Shown: positions 25,501 through 37,500 of the stretch, one piece after another
How positions within the stretch are numbered: the stretch's first letter is position 1
How the letters are laid out: the number at the start of each line of letters is the position of its first letter
Source of the DNA: Melanocharis versteri
Taxonomy: Eukaryota; Chordata; Aves; Passeriformes; Melanocharitidae
Length of the DNA stretch: 64,000 nt
NCBI GenBank assembly: GCA_013397845.1
Contig: VZTG01009069.1
Span: forward strand, 86,203 to 150,202
Direction of reading: 5' to 3'
The notes under the pieces: generated by a model
Told to the model about the DNA's origin: nothing
The model's database searches: none
What the model saw: only the letters and a program-made list of their open reading frames with translations
Translations under genes and position numbers: made by a program

Positions 25501-28500
25501 TAAAATTGTCACCTTTCAGAATTTGTCTGTTCTGGATCTCCCTCACCTGGAGGAGAGAGAGAATTCTCTTTGGGAAGGAATAGGATTACCATCTGGCCAC
25601 TCAAATGGCAAAGAAAAATAAAAAACAAAAAATAGCTCTATGAAGCTTTTTCTAAAGGTTATAATGTAATCCCTTCACTCACTGTGATGTCTCTAAAGAA
25701 AAGTTCACAGCAGCTTCACTCATTACCTCTTGCTACGAACTGCCTGGTTTCTAGCAGGGATTGTGATTCTGCTGGTTACCACCATGTTGCTCAAGTTGAG
25801 CAACAAATACCTAAACGTGTGTCAACACTTCCACTGTGTTTACACCCAAATTAGTAAATGAAAACAATTTTTAATGTTAGAAAACTACAGCTTGATTTCA
25901 AATTAATGGTATTTTCTGAAGCACTGTTAGTGCTATAAGTAAGTGGAACTAACATATTTAAAAATTTGGCATAGGATCTGCTCTCTGGAAAAGAAAATGG
26001 CATTTCCTGCTTCTTTCTTGTTCTTGAGATGGAGCTTGTCAGCATTTTCCTCTGGTTTTGTCATTGTGGGAACGCAATTTACTTCTCTGGCTACCTTGTA
26101 CATAACCAAGGAGCTAATAAGCAAGGGAAGCTATTCATTAATAATTTCAGGAATCAGCATCCTTATTCTGGAATAAGCGTTTTAATCCTTACTCATTCAA
26201 GTAGCTCATTGTAGAGTGCATAAACACTGAGATAATTAGGAGCAGTGAGTTCCTCTAAGTGATATTCATCTCCCCAAACTTGCTTATGTCCCGGGACCCG
26301 CCTCATTTATGTTAGGCCTGTGCTCATGTTTCAGGTTATTAAACCTGCTGTCGGGGGTTCTTTGTTAAATATCTGCCCAGTTTCCCTGCAGAGGATCACT
26401 TTGGACAGAGCAAATTAATGCTGGAAAAAATCATATACTTCAAATGCTTTTTCTGCCAAGGTTTTGTAAGGCTAGAGACAAAATACAGAAGATGCCTTTT
26501 TCCTTGTTGTTCCTGCCCATTTCTTTCATCTCCTCCCACTTCCGTTTAAAAATGCCACACTGAAGTGATGTTTATAATTTCAGGGAAAGGCAGGTAATGC
26601 CTGAATAGTAGTTGAATGGCTGAATGATCAGGCTATCATTTTTATCCACATTAAATGGACTCTTTGATCCGTGGTGATTCGCATGGTCTTGGGACTGGTC
26701 CTGCACCCAGCACACCCTGGCCTTGACTTGGGGCAGGATGTTGATTCAAGGTGGATTTGAGGTGCCTGAAATCTTATCTGATGATAATATCAGTCAGGTA
26801 TGCTGACTAAGCAGGACAGAGTCCTACAATATTTTACCGCTGCTTAGAGGCCTTGTTGATCAACATAGTCTCAGACTATGCATTTAGCCTTTAAGAGAGT
26901 CAAGTCTTAATTTTGAGTGTGGTGCTATAAAACTTTCACCCAAACACTCTGTAAGAAGACAGTGCCAAATCAGGAGCCAAGTATTTATTTTCTACTCTTA
27001 GCAACATTGATTTTGCTGGGTTAGGTTTGGTTGGTTGGTTGGTTGGTTGGTTGGTTTGTTTTGTGTTTTCTTGGAAAGATGCACTCTTTCCTGAGCAGAA
27101 TATCCAAGATCACATCCTCACACAGATCTACATCCAAAACCAATAATACTCATCAGATTTATTGTGCTGCTTTTGTTCACCTCTCACATTTACAGTCTCA
27201 TACCTGCTATGTTTGTGTTTTCTTTTATGGAAGCGAAAAAGAAAACCCAAAACAAACAAACAAACAAACAAAACCCCAAAAAAGCCCATATTTGGTTGAC
27301 AGTTGATCCCACTGTATGATACTGGCAGGGATTTATTCATCTCCAATACCAAATAGTCAATTCCATTTAGGAATAATTTTACTCCATAAGAAATAAAATA
27401 GAGAAAAGAAACAGTTTCTATTAACTTTTTCTGCATTCAAGAGTTAGTTTTTTTAATTTCTGAGGCAGAAGTAGTAATGCCAGCCTTTTCTAGAAGAACA
27501 AAAATCTGCCTGCAGGATGAGTTCTCTTTGCAGCATGCAGCTCTCGCAGGAGCAGATTAGGTAACCTGCTTAAGGCATGTTGTCAGCCTCAGAATCCTGG
27601 GACACCTGTACAGAACATTCCTGCTGACTAGTGTAACTTCAGGTGTAAGAGAAGGTCACAGTACAGCCAAACACAGTCTGGTTACCTGCACCCTTCCATT
27701 GGTATAAGGACAGGTTTACTTTCATGATAAAAGTTTAAAAATTAGTTCTTAAGTCAGCCAGAGAGTCAACATCAATGAAAGGAAAGTCTTTTCAATGATA
27801 TTCCATCTCAAGACATTATCTTATTTCAGAGAGTGGGAAATCGCCATGAATTTTCTGTATGGTTTAGAACAATACATATCAGAGCCACTTTTTCATTCCT
27901 TTCTCTCTCTCTTCAGGTTCTCTTTTAACATATACCTATTGATGATAAGTTGATTTGCTCTTGTATTTTATAGTGATTTGTGCTTGTGCTTCTTTATTTT
28001 TTTCAAATAGGAATTTGAAGCCTCTGCTCTGCTTAGTAATTGCCAGCAACATCTTAAACCACCTTTTTTTTAGAAGAAACGTAGGCCTATTATCCCTGAA
28101 TAGATTACATTGCTACAAATTTGCAACCTTAAATCCACTGAAAGGACATTGATCTTATCAGCTTCCTAAATACTAATAATATTATGAGTTGAATATTAGA
28201 AATTTTAGATTTTTGTAATATAAATTGTGGTGTATTCATAAATGAGACCTCATATTCACCCACTCAGATGTTTAAAAGGCATGCAAAACCTAATTTTCAA
28301 TCAATACTTGTTTTCAGTACATATGAACAAATAAATATAACTAAATATAAATAGATAAGTAGTTTCTATTTCGATGCTTTTTTTCAATCAGTAAGCCTTA
28401 GACTTTGCAGCTGAATTGCTGTTCTGACCAAAAAATATTATAATAAAGAGTCAGATAAGGGGTAAATCTAACTAAGAGAAGAGCTTTCACGGAAGAAATT

Positions 28501-31500
28501 AACTTCACAGTTTAGAATTTTGGAGACTTCTGGGGAGTGATATTTAGAAATTATTTAATGTTTGTTGAAGTTTAGGTGTGCAAGCCTTTTAAGAAGGAGA
28601 ACATCAACGATTTGAGAGGCTGAGGTGTCTGAATAAAAAGGAATACGTGCTATTTTTACCTGCAGAGATACTGCAAAATACCTAGGTAGAAGAACAAAAT
28701 GGAATCAAAAGAGACAGTAAGAATGTAGAGGGAGAAAAGTGAAGAGGTTTCTTTAGCTCATGAAAACCTTAAAATAGAAATGGTTGAGATTAAGTTTGAC
28801 CTACCATATGACAAGAATTCTGGATGAAATTTTAGCCTGTCTGGACATGGACAAAACAGCTCAGTGTCTGTGAAACAAAATGACTAGTGATACATGAAGT
28901 GATCGTCTGGAACAGCAGATTTCAAATTATACAGGAAGTCAGTGTGTGACACTGACAAACCTTGGTAGAAGAAACATACTAGTAGGACTACTTATTAGAA
29001 CACTTTGCTTTTAGTTTCTGCCCCCAGTTATGTACTCTGGGATTATTTGAGGCAAAAGATGAGGTGGCAGTATTATTTTTTCCTAAAGTATTTATTTTTT
29101 TATTCAGGTTACACATTTGTTTGATAATGGAGGGACTGTCTTCTTTGCAATTTTCATGGCAATTTGGGGTAAGTACATTTTTGCTTGTCGGATTTTTTTT
29201 TTTGTTTTTTTGTTTTTAATTCACCTGACCCTTTTATATGATTACTTGACAAAGGGAGATTATAGCTCTTGATAAAAGTTAAAGAAGGATTATGATTTTG
29301 CCACACAAACTAATTTTTTTCTTTTTCATTAACTTAAATTTCTATGCCAGTAATGGGTAACACCTTTTATGGCTAATGTAATGACTTTCTTTAAGGTCCT
29401 AAATGTCTTTAAGCCTGAATTTTATATTATTCAGGCCAAAGTCCTTTTAGAGGAAAACATGTAGGTTAAGTTCCTTATCTTGAGCCAATATAAAAATCAC
29501 ATCTTGTAGAGAATTCTTATAGAATAAATGAAAATGGTTTTATGGGAGCTCATTAGGGGAAAGTATAGGAAAGGTTTGATGTTAACTGCTTACTGCAGTT
29601 AAGGTATTTATGTTCAAATTCTTGGTCTGAATCTCTCATTATGTTCACGCTGACATCGCACACATCGTGTTGGTGGGGCTCAAAGTCAACCAGGGGGATA
29701 TCCACAGAGGACACTGTTGAGCAGGAGTTTCCAAGAGCAGTCTTGCCCTTGTAGAAGGTCAGTGTAATAGTGCCATAAAAGACAGATTTAATAGTTCCAG
29801 CATGAAACGCTCGGTAGAATTAGCTTTCACGGCAGCTAATAGGATTTTGCTGCTGGGAAATAGGGAAAAAGAATAGAACAAGAGATAATTTATTCTACCA
29901 ATGTATACATTTGTCAGTATAAACACAGAGAAAATTACACTAATTCACATACGTGGAGCTGTCTGCATTCAAGCCAGAGTTTTCCAGTTTTGAATGAAAT
30001 GGTACACAACAGCTTTATTTATGTAATGTGTATGGATAACTATTAATGATTCTAACTGAAAGTGAAGGAAGAACAAATGTCACAAATTTTGGAGGCTGGC
30101 GTGGTAAAAGCAAGTAACAATATACAAACAACAGCAAAACATCAAGTAGTTACATGGACAACAGAAGCACATCCCCATACATGCGAAAATTATGATTGGA
30201 TTGTTGAAAATTGGCATGATATAACTAAAGGGCACACTTCGATTACTTGCCTCAGTGATATTTCTTCATTTACTCCTAATCTTGCTCTTACTGCCTTGCA
30301 ATTATTATTACTTCCAAAAATCCTAAAATGCAGTGCATTTAATTATATGATTACCAGTGCAGACAGCACAGGTAGCTTCTTAGCATTTCTTCATCTCTAT
30401 CTTCAAGTTCTACTCCAAGAGAGCTCTTCCTCTTCAGCTGAGGCCAAGGTTCAAGTGTAAGGAGGAATTTGCTTATATGACACTGGTCTACCACAGGACA
30501 GATGGCATTATGTGGGTTCAGGAAGGTGAAAGCTGAGCATTACATTTTCCCTCATTTCAAGCATCAGAGTGATATTCTCAGGTAATATAGGTGAATCTGT
30601 CTCAGATTTTCAGTCGGCTAGCAAACATGCTGGATACCGTGTTAGAAATCAGGTTCTGGTATTGATGGGACATATGCTGTTTTTATGATTGAACTCAGAA
30701 AGAATGGCAAAACTGAATATATGGACTCAAATCTTTAATATTTTAAATAAATACCTGTTTTGCCCATATTCAGTGTGACTGACATAGTTTCTCTCTGAGG
30801 TGTATGTGCATGTAATTTAGTCACATATTGAATAAAACCTCATTGTAACATTCATAGACAGTGAGATAACTCCATTCCATCAATGTGATCCACAGTCTCC
30901 ACAGTAATTAAAGCATTTTAGCAGAGCACAATAACCAGGACATATCCCACATGTGTAGTTTTCTCTGCACTTTATTTTGTTTATTCTATGCCTTTACAAT
31001 TGTTTCTTTTACATATTCTTTTTTTCTATTTAGACATGTCTTCATTAGACATAACTTCAAACAGATAAACGATGCAATTATTTGCATTATACTGCCATAG
31101 TTTTACTCTTTAGCTGGACAGAACTGGACCATGCTTTTTAGGATACCTATATACGTATCAGAGATAATTTCTTTCCTCTCACGTTAAGTATTTCTTCTAT
31201 CTAATCTGTACTGACATGTTTTAAATAATTTCTACACATCTAGCCTGCAATTCAAACAACAGATCAGTTTGACAGAGGAATAGAAGCTTGTCATCTTTTT
31301 TCCCATTTACAGTGATTTTAAATCGGTGTCATCTAGTCAAAGGTTAGATGCAGCTCGTATTACTCAATAATTCCGGTCTCCCCAGCAAACTTCAAGTAAT
31401 CCAAATTAAATAATCCAAGTAAATCTAATCAATCTTGTCATATTCACTGAAGAAGGTACAAATGTAAATTTGGGGAAATAATGGCCTGGGTAGTTTATCA

Positions 31501-34500
31501 GATAGAAATTACATTTGTATAGAATAGTTTCACTTCAAAGTAGTTAAGTTGAGGATTTTTTTTTTATTGATACTAAAATACCGTTGTAATCCTAGTAAAA
31601 TTTTCCTCTGTTACGTTGTTTACCAAAGTTACACAAAGCAGAATCTTACCTGCGTACTATTTCTCTATATTATTTCTAAGAAAACAAGTATAATATCCTT
31701 CCAGGAAAACCATAGGTTGATCACTTAGTTACAAAGTAGAGGCGTGATGCTCTGCTACTTAACCCTGCCTGTTGTATATTGATGTACCTTGTGACTTTCC
31801 CTTACTTTTCAAGACACTGTTAACACAGTAATGGCTGTAAGGTAAGAACTGACAGGTTGTTGTGGAAAAAATGAAAGGGTGTAAATAACAGGCAAGAATA
31901 TAATCTGAAGCAAGCATTACAATGAACGGTGGGATGGTGTGATGTCAGCCATTGGAATGCCATCAGATGAGCACCCTGCATGGTCTTCCTCTGTCTTGTC
32001 TGCTGTGCTGGTTTTATCATCTGATGCACCTCTGAAACTCATATCATATGGTTCAAGAGAGTTGTCTAAGTGAAGAACTAAAGGAATAATGTAATAAATT
32101 TTATATATTGCTTGAAGGATTTGTATCCCTATACACTGGGTACGTCATGGTTTAATTCAGCAGTCCCTCACATTTAAGTCCAGTTAACTGCTTTCTGACA
32201 CATGTGAGAGCAAAAGATGAGTGCCCCGATTTATGATTTTTTGAAGATAACTCATGTCCTCCCAGCAACACCCATTCAGCACCCACAAAGGTGGTCAACT
32301 TCCAAAGCTGCTTCCTCATCTTACATTCTGGCAGCTTTCAGCTCTTGCATTTAAGCTGGAAAGGACATATTGCCAGAATTTATTTTGATTTTATTTTCTG
32401 TGAGAAAAAAGGTGTGTTTGGCCTCTCAGTATTTGTTAAAACATTTAAAAATAAGGTCCAAGAACATGATATAGATGTTTGGACTGTGATTGCACTTCAA
32501 TACAAGTTTTTACATACTCATGGAAAAGACAAAAGCAATCATCTTTTGAAACCTCTTAAAAATATTTTTACTTCTGAAAACAGATGTAGCTTCATCCTTA
32601 ATTTTGTAATTGACATTGGATGACTAAAGAGTCTAGCATTTTTTCAGTTAATCATGCTTTGGGAGAGCTTTTGAGCAATAGTTTTGAACTTGCCCACAAT
32701 CCTTTGAACAGGTTCACTGATACTAGATATGATTTTCCTAATATTTCAGAGGTTAAAAAAATAACTTGTAAGGAGGAGATATAGAGTTAAGAGGCGTATT
32801 GGTTAAGCTAAAATTTAAAAATAATAAATTAATGTCAGTTGAAAACTAGTTTGACTGGAGTCAATGATATCCTAATAATTCAGTAAAACAAGACTATTTA
32901 AGCAGCCTTGCGCAGAAATTAGAAATGTTCTAATGCAAAACACTTGTACTGTTCCTTACCTGGGTCGCTCCTTGTATCATGATAAAGCCATCTGTGGGAA
33001 AATGACTCAGGCCTCTGCTTAGCACATATAAAATATCCAACCAGGCCAATTAATACAGATCACAAAATGGCTCCTACAATGACTCCAACTATTACTTCTT
33101 CTTTGTTGTTTTTGTCTAGGGGAAAAGAAACTAAGATTAAACATTTGAATGGGAATAATAAATCTGTAAAACCAGTGAGTGAGACTTTTCAGCAAGGATC
33201 TGAAACTCTTTGCAAACTATGAGTAAACCAGCCTCTCTGCAGAAACTTTCTGCCTTTGTAAAAGAAAACAGACATCTCCATCCTTGAAGTTCAGGGGAAT
33301 AACGGGGGTTTAGGAAAAATAAAAAGGCAGGTAAATGAGTTTTTAGTCAAATAAAAAGATTTCAGGTTTAATTACTGAATCAACCACTATATTTTAATTA
33401 AATAAATAAGCAGTAATAATTCTTTGGCTGCAATTATTTGTAAGCATTTAAGCCAACAGTTAAAATTGCGGCCTCTGAATTTCAATTTTTGTGTGTGCAG
33501 GGTTAAAAATTCAGTAATGCTTCTTGCACCTGTTCGATTAGCAGAATAAATGCATTTCTTCAAGATTTTCCTCAAATTTCATAAAACCTTTCTTCAAGGT
33601 ATTCAGTTTTTCTTGAAACTGAACTTGCTCTCCAACCCTCCTTCCTTTTCAGTCAATGTTACCTAAAAATCAGGTACATTGTAATTATTAGCAATGTATT
33701 AACTATGATGGGAAACATGAAAGTCTGATGATCCTTCAGTTATTAGTACAAACTGTACTTTCAGTCCTGTGTTAAAAGCTTGAAAGCTAATTAATGCAAA
33801 AAATTACTGTGCCATCTAATCTTTCCTTTTCTTTTCCTGAAGACCTGATACAGAATAGCACGATAGAAAAGTGCCATGACAGTTTTATGTTCCGTTGTTT
33901 TCCCACGCACACTTAACTTGGTAATTAAACGCACAATGAGTAATTCCTTTGGAAGTGTTGATAAGAAGTCATCTTTGGTCATAAAAGTTTCTGAACTTTA
34001 ATAAGGTGATGTGCTGTATGTTTGAAATCTAATATCTACACATCTGCTTTGAAGGTCCACTCCAGTGTAAATAGGCAATACCTGTCACTAGGTTCTCTCA
34101 CTCCGGGAAGTGTTAAATAATGAATTAAAGAGTAAATAATTTGAAAAGTATATGTTTTATTTTGGGTGCGCTTTAGTTTTAGTCTGTACTAGGTCACTTC
34201 TAAGTTCACATGTCTCATAAAGCTTCCAGTTCAATTTAAAAAAAGGTTTTATTTCAGCATTATAATTTTATTAAACCAGTTGGACTTTCATTAGATCCTT
34301 ACGTTCATTGGCATCTTTTGGATTAGATGATGCAGTAGAAGGGTTGCTGGAATTATGATTTAGCTTTGTTGTCTGCTGAATGGGGCTGAAATTTGTGGTA
34401 GGACTATCCTGCTTCACCATGGGTGATGTCAGAGTGACGCTGATGAGGAACGACACGGTGGGTTTGATTGAAGAGTTATCACTGGGAAACACTGAAGCCC

Positions 34501-37500
34501 CAAGAGTAGTATAGATGACTATGGAATGACTTGATGTCACTGTGGAAGTAGATGTAGCTGCAGCACTTTTGGTCACTTCAGAAAAGTCACCTGTTGTTCT
34601 AAGTGTTGCTAGACACACTGGGCTTCTGTGTAAGTTTGTGGCTGAGTGATTTGTTCCATTTTTTTGACACATTTGAAGAGAAGGTGGTGCCATCAGAGGA
34701 CCTCAGGGCTATGCTTTTAGCCCCACTGATAATTTCTGTTCTTTTCATTACATTCTCTTTGGCGCTGGCAGCTGCTGGTGCAGCATAACTGATGGTAGAA
34801 GGACTTACGGTGGTAGTCATATGTAGAACAAATCTCTGTGAAGTTAGTTGCACTGGAGACTGATGGTTTTCTGTAACTGAGCTATTTCCTTTACGTGTTT
34901 CTTTTACTTCTCCAGCCTCAGTGTTGCTTCTGTTCCATTGCAATCTTACAAGCAGAAAAATGAGAGTCATTCCACAGGAGGGTTGCATGGTGTTGAGTTC
35001 AGAGTTTGTTTGATACAGAACGTGCAAGAAATTCACTTTTGTTTATGATTTTCTTTAACCAAACCAAGTTACTCAGTGAAGGCCTGAATGAGTTGGTAAA
35101 AGAAGTTAGTGTTATACAATAGAAATCTCACTGATTTACCACCTGTTGGTGCTGGAAACTTTATGTCCCTGATTGCTAATGACATAAGAATCACCTAAAA
35201 TAACATTGATGATCAACAAAATTGATCTTATCGTGATCAATATCAATTGCAATATTGATCTCAGTGTGTTTATGGAGATGTTGTGGGATAGCTCGCATGA
35301 CTGGGATGTTGTCATGGGGGGCTGCGCACTGTTTAGGAGAGACAGACCAGGAAGGGTGTGGTGTCAAGGTTGCCCTGTGTGAGGCAAGACTTAGAATGTA
35401 TTCAGCTCTGACTTGGGGTGGATGAGGAGTAAATCGAGAGCTTATGGGTCAGGATAAAGGGGGTTACTAGTAAGGGTGACACTGTTGTGGGTGTTTGCTA
35501 CAGGCCACCTGATCAGGAGAAGAAAGTGGATGAGGTCTTCTGCAGGCAGCTTGAAGCAGCCTCAAAGTCACAGCGCTGGTTCTTGTGAGGGACTTTAACT
35601 ACCTTGACATCTGCTGGAGAAGCAACACAACGAAGCACAGTCCAGGAGGTTCCTGGAAAGCATTGATGACAAATTTCTGAAACAGGTAGTAGAGGATTCC
35701 CCAAGGTGTGGCATGTTGCTTGACCTCATACTATCAAACGGGGAAGTCTTGTTAGAAGTGTAAAGGTTGGGAGCAGCCTTGGCTGCAGGGATCATGTGGT
35801 TGTGGAGTTCATTACTGGACAAAGAGGAAGCAAGGCAGCAAGTAAAATTACAACCATGATCTTCAGGTGAGCTAACATTAGCCTCTTTAGGGATCTCTTG
35901 GAAAAATCCCATAGGAATAGGCCCTGCAGGGAAGAGGGGTCTAAGAGAGCTGGTTGATATTCAAGGACCACTTTCTCCAGGCTCAAGAATGATGCATCCC
36001 AATGAGAAAGGAATCAGGCAAAGCGGTCAAGAGACCTGTGTGAATGAATAAAGAATTTCTGTCAAACATAAGCAGGAAATACACAGGAGATGGAAGCAGG
36101 GTCAGGTCCCTTTGAATGCATATAGAGAGGTTATCAGAGTAAGTAGAAATGTAACAAGGAAGGCCAAGGCCCATCTGGAATTAAATCTGGGCAAGGATGT
36201 CAAGGACAGCAAGAAAGGCTTATTCAAATGCATCCATAACAAAAGGAAAACTAAGTAATGTGGCCCATTACTAAGTGGAAGGAGGCCCTTGTAGCTGAAG
36301 ACATAGAAGAGGCAGAGTTACTGAGCGTCTTCCTTGCATCGGTCTTCGCTGACATGACCAGCCCTCAGGAGTCTCTGTCCCAGGTGCCCAGAGTAAAAGA
36401 AGGTCCATTTCCTTGTTCAAGGATGATTGGGTGTCACGATCCGCTAACACAAGCGGGAGTCGTGATGGTTCGTTACACTAATCTCAGAGTGCAAAAGAAA
36501 CACAAACGGGGGAAGTTTTTTGCTTCAGTCAAATCAAGGCAGTTTTATTGAGTGCCAACAACACGATTATGCGATAGAAGAGGGGGAGAGATATAAGGAA
36601 AATAAAGGATAGAGAGAAAAAAGGGGGGGGAAGGGGTTAATAGCTACCAACGGCGAGTCAGGATCCTCGTGGTCCATCTTCTTTCTATGGGGAGATCTCG
36701 AAGGGGATCTGGTCTCTTCAGAAAGTCCGTTTATAGTCTTTTCAGGAGCGGAGGGCAACCAGCCAAAAGGTAGGGGAACAAGAGCCATTGTTTTGGGGTA
36801 ACTTCCAAAAGTGGGCCCATTGCTTTGGGGTAACTTTCAAAAGCGGAGGGCAACTAGCCAAAGAGGTAGGGGAANCAACTAGCCAAAGAGGTGGGGGAAC
36901 AATACCCATTATTTTGGGGTAACAGTGCAGGGTTTGGGCATGAAACATTCCTTCTCACTCCAGTGCAACCCTTCCCGCCTGGGCAGCAAGGAACAGCACC
37001 AGAGCAACCTATTCAGCGTGCACACCTGCAGACACTTGGCAGACATCCCACCTCGGTCTGGCTAGAACTCCTGTGCCCTTGTCCCCCTTAGAGGTTTTTA
37101 GGGTCTTTCAGTCTCTGTCCTCGTCGATGATCGTGAGACAGATGAGGGATCTTCGGACCGTCTCTTACACTGGGCTAGAGAAAACTTAGACAAACCTACA
37201 TCCACAGGTACATGGGCCTTGACGGAGTGCATCCACGAGTGCTGAGAGAGTTGGCAGACACTATAGATAGGCTGTTCACAAACACCTTTGAAAGGTCTTG
37301 GCAATCAGGAGAGGTGCCTAAAGACTGAAAGAAAGCAAATGTTATCCCAATCTTCAAGAAAAGGAAAGAAGGAGGACCCAGGAAACTACTTACCAGTCAG
37401 TCCCACCTCAATCCCAGAGAACTGTAATCAGTGGCACAGGGTCTAGTTGGAGGCCTGCCACTAGTGGTGTCCTCCAAGGTTCAACACTAGTCCCAATATT

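Larger units (their letters stand above)
31917..34988 (-). pseudogene. MUC15: MUC15 (membrane mucin 15), nested antisense, apparently broken
   Basis: MUC15 is a small single-pass mucin of epithelial surfaces and milk-fat membranes. In human it lies in an ANO3 intron on the opposite strand, as here. The coding exons run 34988-34303, 33115-32960 and 32077-31917. Matches to the human protein include DNSSI.P..S, TTNFSPIQQTTKLNHNSSN, GLVGYFIC, ESFSHRWLY, LEPYDMSF and DGIPMADI. A weak signal peptide starts MQPSCGMTLIFLLV. The extracellular part is rich in Ser, Thr and N-glycosylation sequons. There are two lesions: one extra base in an A7 run (34659-34665) and an in-frame TGA in the membrane helix (33060-33062). 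Allowing for the extra base, the total is 1002 nt (333 codons plus stop), close to the human 334 residues. The splice sites are intact, so the damage looks recent or partly technical. Confidence 0.83.

Noticed and set aside
29640..29852. Taken first as the last MUC15 exon
   Set aside because: It is out of phase and has stops in the MUC15 frame. The true tail exon with LEPYDMSF and DGIPMADI lies at 31917-32077.
30062..30460. 132-codon plus-strand frame
   Set aside because: No recognisable domain, no splice or promoter context, and a length within chance expectation over 64 kb in six frames.
34989..35036. Upstream extension of the MUC15 frame
   Set aside because: The frame opens with GTG at 35036, not ATG. 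The first ATG is at 34988, and that start gives the human-like length.
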